NCBI RefSeq assembly: GCF_900103285.1
Contig: NZ_FNGS01000002.1
Span: 412,064-476,063 of the forward strand
DNA from: Siphonobacter aquaeclarae
GTDB taxonomy: Bacteria > Bacteroidota > Bacteroidia > Cytophagales > Spirosomataceae
DNA: 64,000 bases
Direction of reading: 5' to 3'
The position numbers and the translations under genes were made by a program. This document shows positions 40,827 to 49,381 of this stretch, piece by piece (the first letter of the stretch is position 1; every line of letters begins with the position of its first letter). The notes under the pieces were generated by a model. The model saw only the letters and a list, made by a program, of their open reading frames with translations, was not told the origin of the DNA and did no database searches.

Positions 40827-42731
40827 ATGAGTAACATTCCCTTTCAGATTCAAAATTTCGAGCAGTATCAGCAGTACTATTCTCAATCCGTTGAAGATCC
40901 GGAAGGGTTCTGGGCTGATATTGCGTCGAATTTTTACTGGAGAAAGCCATGGAAAAAGACCCTTCAGTGGAACTTCACCGAGCCTGACGTCAAGTGGTTT
41001 GTCGGCGGGAAACTTAATATTACGGAAAACGCGCTCGATCGCCATCTGGCCGAGCGGGGCGACCAGACCGCCATCATCTGGGAACCCAATGATCCGAACG
41101 ACGACGCCGTTCACATCACCTACCGCCAGTTGCACCAGCGCGTCTGCCGCTTCGCCAACGTACTCAAGAAGTATGGCGTCGTCAAGGGCGACCGCGTGTG
41201 TATCTACCTGCCGATGGTGCCGGAACTCGCGGTTGCGGTTCTGGCCTGCGCCCGGATCGGCGCGGTTCACTCCGTTGTTTTCGGGGGATTTTCGGCTCAG
41301 TCCATCGCTGACCGGATCAACGACGCACAGTGTAAAGTAGTCGTCACGTCCGACGGCGCCTACCGCGGAGCAAAGGAAATCCCGATGAAGGCCGTTGTCG
41401 ACGACGCCCTCGTTATCTGCCCTTCTGTTGAAACGGTACTGGTTATGTCGCGTACGCGGACGCCGGTTTCGATGATCAAAGGCCGCGACCGCTGGCTCGA
41501 GCAGGAAGAAAAATACGTAACGGCTGAATGCCCGGCAGAAGAAATGGACGCCGAGGATATGCTGTTTATTCTGTATACGTCCGGTTCGACGGGCAAGCCC
41601 AAGGGCGTTGTCCATACCGTCGGCGGCTACATGGTGTATGCCTCCTATACCTTTGCCAATGTCTTCCAGTACCAGCCCGGCGAGATTCATTTCTGCACCG
41701 CCGATATCGGCTGGATTACAGGACACTCCTATATTGTTTACGGCCCGCTGTGCTGCGGCGCTACTTCTGTCATCTTTGAAGGCGTCCCGACGTATCCGGA
41801 TGCCGGACGTCTCTGGGATATTACCGATCGTCACCGTATAAATATCCTGTATACCGCGCCGACGGCGATCCGCTCCCTCATGGGCTTCGGTCTGCAGTAT
41901 GTGGAAGGAAAGGATCTTTCTTCACTGACAAAGCTCGGCTCCGTCGGCGAACCGATCAACGAAGAAGCCTGGCACTGGTTCAAAACCAATATCGGCAAGG
42001 ACAAATGCCCCCTCGTCGATACCTGGTGGCAGACCGAAAACGGCGGTATCATGATCAGCCCGCTGGCCGGTATCACGCCGGAAAAACCGTCGTACGCGAC
42101 GCTGCCGCTTCCGGGCGTGCAGCCGGTGCTGGTCGATGAAAACGGAAACGAAATCGAAGGCAACGGCGTCTCCGGAAACCTTTGCATCAAGTTCCCATGG
42201 CCGGGTATTCTCCGGACCACTTACGGCGACCACGAGCGCTGCCGCCAGACGTATTTCAGCACGTATCCGGGCAAGTATTTCACGGGCGACGGCTGTCTGC
42301 GCGACGAAGAAGGTTACTACCGCATCACGGGCCGCGTCGACGACGTCCTCAACGTCTCCGGCCACCGCATCGGTACTGCCGAAGTTGAAAATGCGATCAA
42401 CATGCACCTCGGGGTCGTGGAAAGCGCCGTTGTCGGCTATCCCCACGACATCAAAGGACAGGGCATTTACGCCTATATCATCACGGAAGAGCCGCTGAAC
42501 GATGCCGACCTGACCCGGAAGGACATCCTGGCGACGGTTTCCCGCATCATCGGTCCCATCGCCAAACCGGACAAGATCCAGTTTGTGGCGGGCCTGCCTA
42601 AAACCCGCTCAGGCAAAATCATGCGGCGTATCCTGCGGAAAATCGCCGAAGGGGATACCTCCAACCTGGGCGATACCTCTACCCTGCTCGATCCGGGCGT
42701 GGTGGATGAAATCAAGGCCGGAGCGCTGTAA
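40827..42731 (+). CDS. acs: Acetyl-CoA synthetase
   Basis: A 634-residue AMP-forming enzyme that activates acetate to acetyl-CoA. The adenylate motif is YTSGSTGKPKGVVHTVGGY, the middle has DTWWQTENGG, and the C-terminal catalytic lysine K597 sits in PKTRSGKIMRR, the target of acetylation control in many bacteria. The ATG at 40827 is used; the frame runs 24 codons further back. A 165-bp leader with a possible inverted repeat (AGCGA/TCGCT at 40724-40738) precedes it. Placement after a sensor kinase and receiver suggests acetate-dependent control. Confidence 0.96.
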   Translation: MSNIPFQIQNFEQYQQYYSQSVEDPEGFWADIASNFYWRKPWKKTLQWNFTEPDVKWFVGGKLNITENALDRHLAERGDQTAIIWEPNDPNDDAVHITYRQLHQRVCRFANVLKKYGVVKGDRVCIYLPMVPELAVAVLACARIGAVHSVVFGGFSAQSIADRINDAQCKVVVTSDGAYRGAKEIPMKAVVDDALVICPSVETVLVMSRTRTPVSMIKGRDRWLEQEEKYVTAECPAEEMDAEDMLFILYTSGSTGKPKGVVHTVGGYMVYASYTFANVFQYQPGEIHFCTADIGWITGHSYIVYGPLCCGATSVIFEGVPTYPDAGRLWDITDRHRINILYTAPTAIRSLMGFGLQYVEGKDLSSLTKLGSVGEPINEEAWHWFKTNIGKDKCPLVDTWWQTENGGIMISPLAGITPEKPSYATLPLPGVQPVLVDENGNEIEGNGVSGNLCIKFPWPGILRTTYGDHERCRQTYFSTYPGKYFTGDGCLRDEEGYYRITGRVDDVLNVSGHRIGTAEVENAINMHLGVVESAVVGYPHDIKGQGIYAYIITEEPLNDADLTRKDILATVSRIIGPIAKPDKIQFVAGLPKTRSGKIMRRILRKIAEGDTSNLGDTSTLLDPGVVDEIKAGAL

Positions 42732-42746
42732 GCGACTGACTATCTG

Positions 42747-42780
42747 ACTAAAAAGACGCCCCGAAAGGCGTCTTTTTAGT
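42747..42780. terminator. Bidirectional terminator between acs and the dnaE2-like gene
   Basis: Perfect 14-bp inverted repeat (ACTAAAAAGACGCC at 42747-42760, GGCGTCTTTTTAGT at 42767-42780) with a 6-nt loop and T-tracts on both strands. It ends both convergent genes and includes the dnaE2-like stop codon. Confidence 0.9.
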
Positions 42781-45700
42781 TTTCAAGCGATACGGTACCC
42801 GCCTGCCGGGCCGGTATCGAGGTCATCTGCCGGGGATCTTTGCGGTAAGGTACTTTCACTGCCGACGAGACCGTTACCTGGCAATGCCCGAATTCTTCCG
42901 AGACGATTCCTTCCATTTGGAAAACGCCGCTGCCGGTCAGCGGATAGGCTTTGGCTACATCCGGAAAATGAACCGTGTCGAAAAATTCTCCGCTGTAATC
43001 CAGCCAGTATCCAAACCCCATTCGATCTCCGTTGCGAGTTGTGGTAGATTTTACGTGAACGAGGTAGCCAAGCAACGTAACCGGCTTTCCGATAAACTTG
43101 TCGAGATCCGTCGCCAGTACCAGCGGATACCGGAACTCAGACAGCTCGCCGATCAGCGAAAACGGCGGACAAAGCGGAAACCCAAGCAATTCCAGCTCGT
43201 CGTATGCATCTTCAAGGGGATCGTGGCTGAAAACGGGAAGTACCGGCAGGTCGTCTTCCATCCCGAAAAGCGGCTCAATGGCCGACGGTCGGTCGTTCCA
43301 ACGCCAGTGCGCTTCCCAAAGCAGGCTTTTCTTGGATTGTCCGAAAGAACGGAAAGCGCCGATCCGGATCAGCAGCAGTAGCTGTTCCAGACCGATTGGC
43401 ACCCGTCGGCAGAAATCATCGAAACTACGGAAAGGACCTTCTTTCTGCTGGCGGGTGATGGATGCAATCGTCTTTTTTTCAAGGGATTGCAGGTGAATCC
43501 ACCCCAGCCAGATTGTCGTGCCCGAGATAGACGTCAGTTCACCGCTCCGGTTGATATCCGGCGCCTCGATCGCAGCGCCCCAGCGCCGGGCTTCGTGAAC
43601 GTAAAATTCCGTCGAATAAAATCCTCCGAAATTGTTGATTACTCCCACCATAAACTCGAGCGGATAATAGGCCTTAAGATACAGGCTTTGGTAGCTCTCC
43701 ACGGCATAGCTGGCGGAGTGTGCCTTGCTGAAACTGTACCCGCTGAAGCTCTCGATCTGCCGCCATACCTCCTGCCAGACAGCGTCCGGATAGCCCCGTT
43801 CCCGGCAATTATGGGCGAATACTTCTTCGATTCTCCGGAATTCCTTTCTGGATCGGTACTTCCCGCTCATACCCCGGCGAAGAATGTCCGCTTCGGCGAG
43901 GGTAAGCCCGGCGAAGTAATGCGCCACCTTGATGACGTCTTCCTGGTATACCATGATGCCATAGGTTTCCGCCATCAGCTGCTCCATGACCGGATGCGCA
44001 TAGGTATAGCTGCCGGGCCGGTGATGCCGGAGGATATACTCCCGCATCATCCCACTGCTCGCCACGCCGGGACGGATAATACTACTTGCAGCGACAAGCG
44101 TAGGATAATTATCACAATTCAGCTTCCAGATGAGCTGCCGCATCGCCGGGGATTCGACATAAAAGCAGCCCATCGTTTCGTGACTGCGCAGCTGATCGCG
44201 GACTTTTTCGTCCACCAGAAAATCTTTGACCCGGTGGATATCAATTTCAATCTGCCGGTTTTCCCGGACGATCTCCACGGTATCCTTGATGTGGCCCAGC
44301 CCGCGCTGGCTCAGGATATCAAACTTGGCGAAACCCATGTCTTCCGCCGTATACATATCAAAATGGCAGATCGGGAAGCCTTTCGGCATGGTTTTCAGGC
44401 CGGTACAGGCGAACAACGGCTGATCGGAGATAAGGATACCTCCGGCATGGATCGACAATTGCCGGGGCTTGCCGTCCATCCGTTGCCCGATACGCAGAAT
44501 GGTCGCGGTATAGCTGTCGGACGGCGGAGGTACATCCCAGCCATAACTCCGTTTTCGCACCAGGTCAACGAGTGCGTCAATTTCGCTTCGCGGTAGTCCG
44601 TACACTTTCCCCAATTCCCGGTACTGGCTCCGGTTCTGGAAGGTTACATAGGTGGCAAGCAGGCAAACGTGCTCGGGTCCGTGCCGGTGGAAGATGTATT
44701 CGATGATCTCATCCCGGTCGTCCCACGAAAAATCAATGTCAAAATCCGGAGGGCTGGTCCGTTCGGGATTGATAAACCGTTCGAAATACAAATCCAGCGC
44801 AATCGGGTCCACATCGGTAATTCCGATGCAGTAGGCAACTACTGAATTAGCTCCCGAACCACGCCCGATGTGGAAATATCCTTTGCTTTTGGCAAATCGG
44901 ATGATGTCCTCCGTAATCAGAAAATAACTACAGAAACCCATTTCGCTGATTACTGTCAATTCTTTCCGAACCCGGCTACGGGCTTCTTCGTCGGCAGCGT
45001 CGTAGCGCCGCATAAAACCCTCCCAGGCAAGGGCAGCCAGGCGTGCTTCGTCGTCTGCCGCCGACGCGCCGAACACCTGCTTGTTCCGAACGGTACGCAG
45101 CGGCACATCGAACCGGCATTCTGCCAGCAGGCGGATCGTATTTTCCAGAATACCAGGCAGATTCGCGTATTTGGCTGCGAGCCGGTCGGGCGGAACCATC
45201 CAGTCGGTCGGGCTCGCCTGCGCCTCTTCCGGCAGCCGGGAAAGCAGGCAGTTTTTGTCAATGGCCCGGAGATGGCGGTGCAGTTCATAATCGTCCTGCG
45301 TCTGAAAACTTACTGACTGCAGGACGACCAGCCTGTCAGGCGAAACCCGCTGCCGGTAGTTCCAGAACCGGTTGATTTCCGACGGGCGGATGCCGATGTA
45401 TTCGTGGGATTGAAGGACAGGGTTCCCGTCGAGATACCGCATGGGGTAAATCACTGCTACCTCCGAGAAATCGGGCGCGGAAACCGGAAACGGCGTACCG
45501 GCATGGTCGTGTTCAGTCAGGAAACGGGTTATTTCCGCGAAACCGGCCGGTGTTTTCGCCAGGCAGACATAGCAAAACTCGTCTCCGTTCCGGAAATCGA
45601 CGCCGGCGACGGGCCGGATGACCCGTTTTTTTTCTTCACAGAGCCGTACCAGCTCAAAGACGGCGGACGTCGTATTGACATCCGTCACCACCAGCGTATC

Positions 45701-45793
45701 CAGCCCCAGCGCCTCCGCCCGGGCATAGAGGGCTGAAACCGGCAGGGTGCCGTACAGCAGCGAAAATTCGGTATGGTTGTTCAGGAAATACAT
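42776..45793 (-). CDS. DnaE2/ImuC-like DNA polymerase III alpha subunit
   Basis: A 1005-residue C-family polymerase, shorter than replicative DnaE. The N-terminal PHP domain (1-210) has lost key metal ligands: LNNHTEF replaces the usual H-x-H motif and TDVNTT replaces TDHGN. The polymerase core has the catalytic PDFDIDF (near residue 350), then GRGSGANSVVAYCIGITDVDP just before it, SGKYRSRKEF-like palm and YSFSKAHSASYAVESYQSLYLK in the fingers; the OB-like C-terminus (VTLLGYLVHVKST) is present. It ends a three-gene unit with dinB, overlapping the middle gene by 13 bp, which points to error-prone bypass synthesis. Confidence 0.88.
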   Translation of the reverse strand: MYFLNNHTEFSLLYGTLPVSALYARAEALGLDTLVVTDVNTTSAVFELVRLCEEKKRVIRPVAGVDFRNGDEFCYVCLAKTPAGFAEITRFLTEHDHAGTPFPVSAPDFSEVAVIYPMRYLDGNPVLQSHEYIGIRPSEINRFWNYRQRVSPDRLVVLQSVSFQTQDDYELHRHLRAIDKNCLLSRLPEEAQASPTDWMVPPDRLAAKYANLPGILENTIRLLAECRFDVPLRTVRNKQVFGASAADDEARLAALAWEGFMRRYDAADEEARSRVRKELTVISEMGFCSYFLITEDIIRFAKSKGYFHIGRGSGANSVVAYCIGITDVDPIALDLYFERFINPERTSPPDFDIDFSWDDRDEIIEYIFHRHGPEHVCLLATYVTFQNRSQYRELGKVYGLPRSEIDALVDLVRKRSYGWDVPPPSDSYTATILRIGQRMDGKPRQLSIHAGGILISDQPLFACTGLKTMPKGFPICHFDMYTAEDMGFAKFDILSQRGLGHIKDTVEIVRENRQIEIDIHRVKDFLVDEKVRDQLRSHETMGCFYVESPAMRQLIWKLNCDNYPTLVAASSIIRPGVASSGMMREYILRHHRPGSYTYAHPVMEQLMAETYGIMVYQEDVIKVAHYFAGLTLAEADILRRGMSGKYRSRKEFRRIEEVFAHNCRERGYPDAVWQEVWRQIESFSGYSFSKAHSASYAVESYQSLYLKAYYPLEFMVGVINNFGGFYSTEFYVHEARRWGAAIEAPDINRSGELTSISGTTIWLGWIHLQSLEKKTIASITRQQKEGPFRSFDDFCRRVPIGLEQLLLLIRIGAFRSFGQSKKSLLWEAHWRWNDRPSAIEPLFGMEDDLPVLPVFSHDPLEDAYDELELLGFPLCPPFSLIGELSEFRYPLVLATDLDKFIGKPVTLLGYLVHVKSTTTRNGDRMGFGYWLDYSGEFFDTVHFPDVAKAYPLTGSGVFQMEGIVSEEFGHCQVTVSSAVKVPYRKDPRQMTSIPARQAGTVSLEN

Positions 45794-46173
45794 AACCAGT
45801 TGCCGGTTTTGCGGGTCTGCGCGGCGACGGCAAGCGTCAGCGGCCGGCGTTCGTTCCGTTCCTCCGAAAACAGGCTGAAACCCAGCGCTTCCGGGTCCCA
45901 GCCGACGACATACTCGCGGTCATCAAGCAGAACGGTATCATACTCAAACAGCGGCTCGCCCGAGGCGTCGTTCGCACCTACCTGCCAGAGTACTTCCACG
46001 TCGGAGGAAGACTGGTATTTCCGGACTTCGCCGGTATGCATCTGAACGAGTACGAGGGTTTCGTCGAGCCAGAATGACTCGAACTCCCCTGTCGTACCCA
46101 CCGCCGTAACGGTATGAAAATCAGCTCCGTCGAATACCTTGATCTGTGGGAGCGACTGTGCCAGGGTAGTCAT
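45781..46173 (-). CDS. Unknown 130-residue protein between dinB and dnaE2-like genes
   Basis: A 130-residue soluble protein overlapping dinB by 4 bp and dnaE2 by 13 bp, so all three are translated together. The N-terminal half is beta-rich (VTAVGTTGEFESFWLDETLVLVQMHTG) and the segment EYDTVLLDDREYVVGWDPEALGFSLFSEE resembles the YopX-type small domain. It takes the place of ImuA/ImuB-type genes in classical mutasome operons. No catalytic motif is visible. A bridging or clamp-interaction role is speculation. Confidence 0.7.
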   Translation of the reverse strand: MTTLAQSLPQIKVFDGADFHTVTAVGTTGEFESFWLDETLVLVQMHTGEVRKYQSSSDVEVLWQVGANDASGEPLFEYDTVLLDDREYVVGWDPEALGFSLFSEERNERRPLTLAVAAQTRKTGNWLCIS

Positions 46174-47324
46174 GACCGAATCTGATCAAAGGAATAGGCC
46201 CGGCCTACCATGCGCTCGCCGTGCTTCAGGCGGATGCGGTCCATGGCATGGTAGAGCGGAACGACTTTGGACGATGCATCAAACAAGCCCAGCTGCTCCA
46301 GCCCGCGGACCAGTTTGCTGAACCGGATACCGACGAGGCGGATCAGCAGGCGGCGGTCATACAAACGGTCAAACAGATCAAGGACGTGACCAATCAGCTC
46401 CTGATCCGAGGTCGTCGGGGTAATCTGCAGCTGGCGGGTATGGGTATCGAAGTTGGAATACCGGATTTTGACGGTCACACAGCCGGTAGACGAATGTTCC
46501 TTCCGGAGGTCATACGCCAGGCCTTCCACCATGCGGGCAAGCAGCCGGCGGATCATGACGACGTCTGTCGTGTCTTTGTCGAAAGTAGTTTCCTTCGAAT
46601 GCGACCGCTGCTCCCAGTGCTGGAGTACCGGCGTCGGATCGATCCCGTTGGCCCGTTCCCACAGCAGGATACCCGCTTTACCAAAGGTCTTTTCCAGGAG
46701 TTTTTTGGGCATATGCGCCAGCATCCCGACAGTCAGGATACCCATATTCCGCAATTTCTGGGCGGTTACCTCTCCCACCATCGGAATACGGGACACCGGC
46801 AGCGGGTTGAGAAAGGGTTGGACATCGTCGGTGCGGAGGTACAACTGTCCGTTAGGTTTGGCCTCTTCCGTCGCCATTTTGGAGACGACTTTCGCCGGCG
46901 AAATACCCATTGAGATCGCCAGCCGGGTTTCTTTCATCACCGACCGGCGGAGTTCGGACGCAAACTGCACCGCGCCGATAAACCGGTCCATCCCCGAAAG
47001 ATCCAGGTAAAATTCATCAATAGACGTTTTCTCGACAATGGGCGCGCGGTCTTCCAGCATATCCGTCACCTCTTTGGACGCCCTGACATACGATTCAAAA
47101 TCGCCCTTCAGCACGAGGGCTTCCGGACAGAGCTTCTTTGCCAGCTTCATCGGCATGGCCGAATGCACCCCAAACTTCCGCGTTTCATAGGAGCAGGCCG
47201 CAACCACCCCCCGATCGGACGCGCCGCCGATGAGGATAGGCTTGCCGTTCAGCTCCGGGAAATCCCGCCGCAACACGCTCACGAAGAACGTGTCCAGGTC
47301 CAAGTGAGCGATGATATTTTCCAT
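46170..47324 (-). CDS. dinB: DNA polymerase IV (DinB), Y family
   Basis: A 384-residue translesion polymerase. Catalytic residues are present: D9 and D11 in HLDLDTFFVSV and the S-I-D-E motif near 104-107 (TSIDEFYLDL), so it is active, unlike ImuB. The thumb and little-finger regions follow, and EQLGLF near residue 345 matches a beta-clamp binding motif. It leads the dinB/orf130/dnaE2 unit (4-bp overlap with the middle gene). Upstream, two 18-bp direct repeats may regulate it. Confidence 0.93.
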   Translation of the reverse strand: MENIIAHLDLDTFFVSVLRRDFPELNGKPILIGGASDRGVVAACSYETRKFGVHSAMPMKLAKKLCPEALVLKGDFESYVRASKEVTDMLEDRAPIVEKTSIDEFYLDLSGMDRFIGAVQFASELRRSVMKETRLAISMGISPAKVVSKMATEEAKPNGQLYLRTDDVQPFLNPLPVSRIPMVGEVTAQKLRNMGILTVGMLAHMPKKLLEKTFGKAGILLWERANGIDPTPVLQHWEQRSHSKETTFDKDTTDVVMIRRLLARMVEGLAYDLRKEHSSTGCVTVKIRYSNFDTHTRQLQITPTTSDQELIGHVLDLFDRLYDRRLLIRLVGIRFSKLVRGLEQLGLFDASSKVVPLYHAMDRIRLKHGERMVGRAYSFDQIRS

Positions 47325-47489
47325 GATTTTTATTCAATTTGTCCCGAATCCTTGCTAATTACGAGTTAAATATCCTGATTTTTTATTCAATATGCACTTA
47401 TATTGATCATTCTTTTTTTACAGTGGCTGTATTTCTTGTCCAACGCGCTGATCCGCTTAGTTTTGTCTTCCGATCCTTTTCTCCTCCCG

Positions 47490-48056
47490 ATGGAACAAAC
47501 GGAAGCTACTATCCGGCGCCTCTACCCGCTTTCAGAGCAAGCCTTTGACCGCCTGGTTTCGGTGATGAAACCGGTGCGCTTTCCGAAGGGTGGCATGCTG
47601 TTTCAGGCGGGAAAAGTGGAGCGGGAGATTTATTTTCTGGAAGAGGGCATTGCCCGGGCCTATCAAAGCTGTGAAAAACAGGACATTACCTTCTGGTTTG
47701 GCACAGAGGGGGCTGTGATTCTTCCATTTGAGAGCTACCTGCGGGGGCATCCGGCTTACGAAACCGTAGAGGTACTGGAGCCGTCTCTCACCTACGCAGT
47801 GCGCATCGATGCACTGGAAAGACTCTTTGAAACAGACCTGGAGCTGGCCAACTGGGGCCGCAAGCTGGCCGAAAACGAACTGGTAAGCGCGGAGAAACGG
47901 TACCTGTCAGGGCAGTTCCGGACGGCGTCGGAACGGTACCTGGACCTGATCGAACAGCATCCTGAACTTCTGCAACGCGTGCCGCTGGGCTATATCGCGT
48001 CCTACCTGGGGGTTACTCAGGTGACGCTGAGCCGGATACGGGCGGGGATCCGGTAA
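47490..48056 (+). CDS. Crp/Fnr-family transcriptional regulator
   Basis: A 188-residue regulator. The N-terminal cyclic-nucleotide-like beta-barrel (KPVRFPKGGMLFQAGKVEREIYFLEEGIARAYQ) lacks an Fnr cysteine cluster, and the C-terminal helix-turn-helix reads IASYLGVTQVTLSRIRAGI, as in the small Bacteroidota Crp-like regulators. The ATG at 47490 is used; the longer frame gives an AT-rich hydrophobic extension. It is divergent from dinB. Effector and targets are unknown; many such genes sit next to transporters they control, here possibly the SMR gene 0.7 kb away. Confidence 0.85.
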   Translation: MEQTEATIRRLYPLSEQAFDRLVSVMKPVRFPKGGMLFQAGKVEREIYFLEEGIARAYQSCEKQDITFWFGTEGAVILPFESYLRGHPAYETVEVLEPSLTYAVRIDALERLFETDLELANWGRKLAENELVSAEKRYLSGQFRTASERYLDLIEQHPELLQRVPLGYIASYLGVTQVTLSRIRAGIR

Positions 48057-48066
48057 GAATGGTCTG

Positions 48067-48330
48067 CTATTCCCGATACACCCGGTCCAGGATGAGTTTC
48101 TTTCCCAAAGAAGGTATTTCAACATAGCAATCTGCGGGAACAACACCCCTGCTGATCCATTGGGTGATGAGATTGAGTTTCTTATGATGCTTTTTTGCAT
48201 AATCCGCAAGCGTAATCCATTCGCGAAGGTCCATCACTTTGCCCTCCGCTACGAGTATATCGCGTCCCTGCCGGATCAAAGCGTCTGAATCTGCCAGGAG
48301 TTTTTTCAGGTCTGTTTTTGCATCGATCAT
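48067..48330 (-). CDS. Small excisionase-like DNA-binding protein
   Basis: An 87-residue protein (start at 48330, where a purine-rich AAAAGAGAAG lies just upstream). The C-terminal part (WITLADYAKKHHKKLNLITQWISRGVVPADCY) looks like a MerR/excisionase-type winged helix, with a hairpin of strands to the end (EIPSLGKKLILDRVYRE). It follows a 55-residue gene by 16 bp. A perfect 20-bp palindrome lies upstream of the pair, a natural site for self-regulation. No known family name is assigned. Confidence 0.6.
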   Translation of the reverse strand: MIDAKTDLKKLLADSDALIRQGRDILVAEGKVMDLREWITLADYAKKHHKKLNLITQWISRGVVPADCYVEIPSLGKKLILDRVYRE

Positions 48331-48346
48331 CGTCTTCTCTTTTTGA

Positions 48347-48514
48347 TTAGCTGTCGTTTTCAAGCGCATGGAGCAGGGCGAGTAATGCGCTCAACCGATC
48401 CAGAAGCTGATCTGTTTCTTCATCCGTTAATTCCATCTCCTGCGCGTCGCGAAGGGCTTGCCTCACCATCGCAATTTGAAGACGGAGGGCGGCAATGTAG
48501 TCTCGGTGCTTCAT
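48347..48514 (-). CDS. Small helical protein of 55 residues
   Basis: A short open frame (ATG at 48514, TAA at 48347): MKHRDYIAALRLQIAMVRQA then a glutamate/aspartate-rich stretch (ELTDEETDQLLDRL) and LSALLALLHALENDS. It is predicted to be all-helical and amphipathic, possibly coiled coil. It is 16 bp ahead of the DNA-binding gene and follows the palindrome at 48551-48570, so the two form a small operon. It may be a partner of the next protein (antitoxin- or co-repressor-like); this is a guess. It is too short for most gene callers. Confidence 0.5.
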   Translation of the reverse strand: MKHRDYIAALRLQIAMVRQALRDAQEMELTDEETDQLLDRLSALLALLHALENDS

Positions 48515-48813
48515 AAACATCTCGTCATCAGACTACCGTACCGAATGTACGTAATGTAACGTTACATTACAATCTATTTTATTCCGGCAGGAAATCTGCA
48601 TATAATCTTCGGGTACTCGTTTCCGATTCGGCAGCCAAACTAGCAGGCCTATTTTTCATTTGGAGAAATACCAACACAATGAGTTAACGGTTACCAGATT
48701 TGCCCGCTGTTGTCAATAACCTTCGTTTTTATCATTTGTAAAATACTCCCCGCTTCCTTCTCCGGACCTTTGTACCACATCACCAACACGCCCCGGAAGC
48801 GGGCGGATTTGCC
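48515..48813. promoter_or_regulatory. Divergent control region with palindromic operator
   Basis: A perfect 20-bp palindrome GTAATGTAACGTTACATTAC lies at 48551-48570. On the minus strand it falls between a TTG (about -33) and TACATTCG (-7-like), that is, in the promoter spacer, where a bound repressor would block transcription. The rest up to the SMR gene at 48814 is AT-rich with no gene. No guanidine riboswitch could be recognised in front of the SMR gene. Confidence 0.55.
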
Positions 48814-49140
48814 ATGAACTGGATCGTATTGATCATCGCCGGCCTGTTTGAGGTCGGGTTTACTTCCTGCCTCGGGAAAGCCCGGGAAACCACCGGTACT
48901 ACCTCCGCACTCTGGATGGGCGGATTCTTTTTTTGCCTGACAGTCAGCATGTTTCTCCTCATGAAAGCGACGCAAACGCTGCCCCTGGGTACAGCCTATG
49001 CCGTCTGGACGGGTATCGGGGCGGTCGGAACGGTACTCGCCGGTATCTTCTTCTTTCAGGAACCTGTCGGCCTCTGGCGGATGGTCTTTCTCTTCACGCT
49101 GATCGGCTCCATCGTAGGCCTGAAACTCGTATCTCACTGA
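48814..49140 (+). CDS. SMR family exporter (SugE/Gdx-like)
   Basis: A 108-residue four-helix small multidrug resistance protein. The conserved glutamate E13 in LFEVGFTS and the WTGIGAVGTVLAGIFFFQEP segment in helix 3 match the Gdx/SugE branch, which exports guanidinium or quaternary ammonium ions. It functions as a homodimer or paired with a second SMR gene; no second one is adjacent. A terminator follows. Substrate cannot be chosen from sequence alone. Confidence 0.85.
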   Translation: MNWIVLIIAGLFEVGFTSCLGKARETTGTTSALWMGGFFFCLTVSMFLLMKATQTLPLGTAYAVWTGIGAVGTVLAGIFFFQEPVGLWRMVFLFTLIGSIVGLKLVSH

Positions 49141-49159
49141 TAGCCAACTTCCTGCTTTC

Positions 49160-49196
49160 AGCGGCTGCTTCCCGAGGGAGGCAGCCGCTTTTGTTT
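49160..49196 (+). terminator. Rho-independent terminator after the SMR gene
   Basis: AGCGGCTGC (49160-49168) pairs with GCAGCCGCT (49181-49189); the inner bases extend the stem, and a TTTTGTTT tail follows. Confidence 0.82.
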
Positions 49197-49381
49197 GGAC
49201 CGTCTGTCCCTCCCCGCCGTCCGCCCAACCCGCCCAAATTCACCACACATCTGACAAAACCGCCTCTGCTCCTTTTCCTGCTTACAGGTATGCCTCCCGC
49301 CTCTACTTTTGATGCGTTTTTAATACGACGGGCTTTCCATCACCTTACATGAATCAACACCCTTACCATCTGAAACACGCC

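Noticed and set aside
48640-48813. Guanidine riboswitch in front of the SMR exporter
   Set aside because: Neither the paired ACGR loops of guanidine-II nor the conserved core of guanidine-I could be recognised by eye; a covariance-model search would decide.
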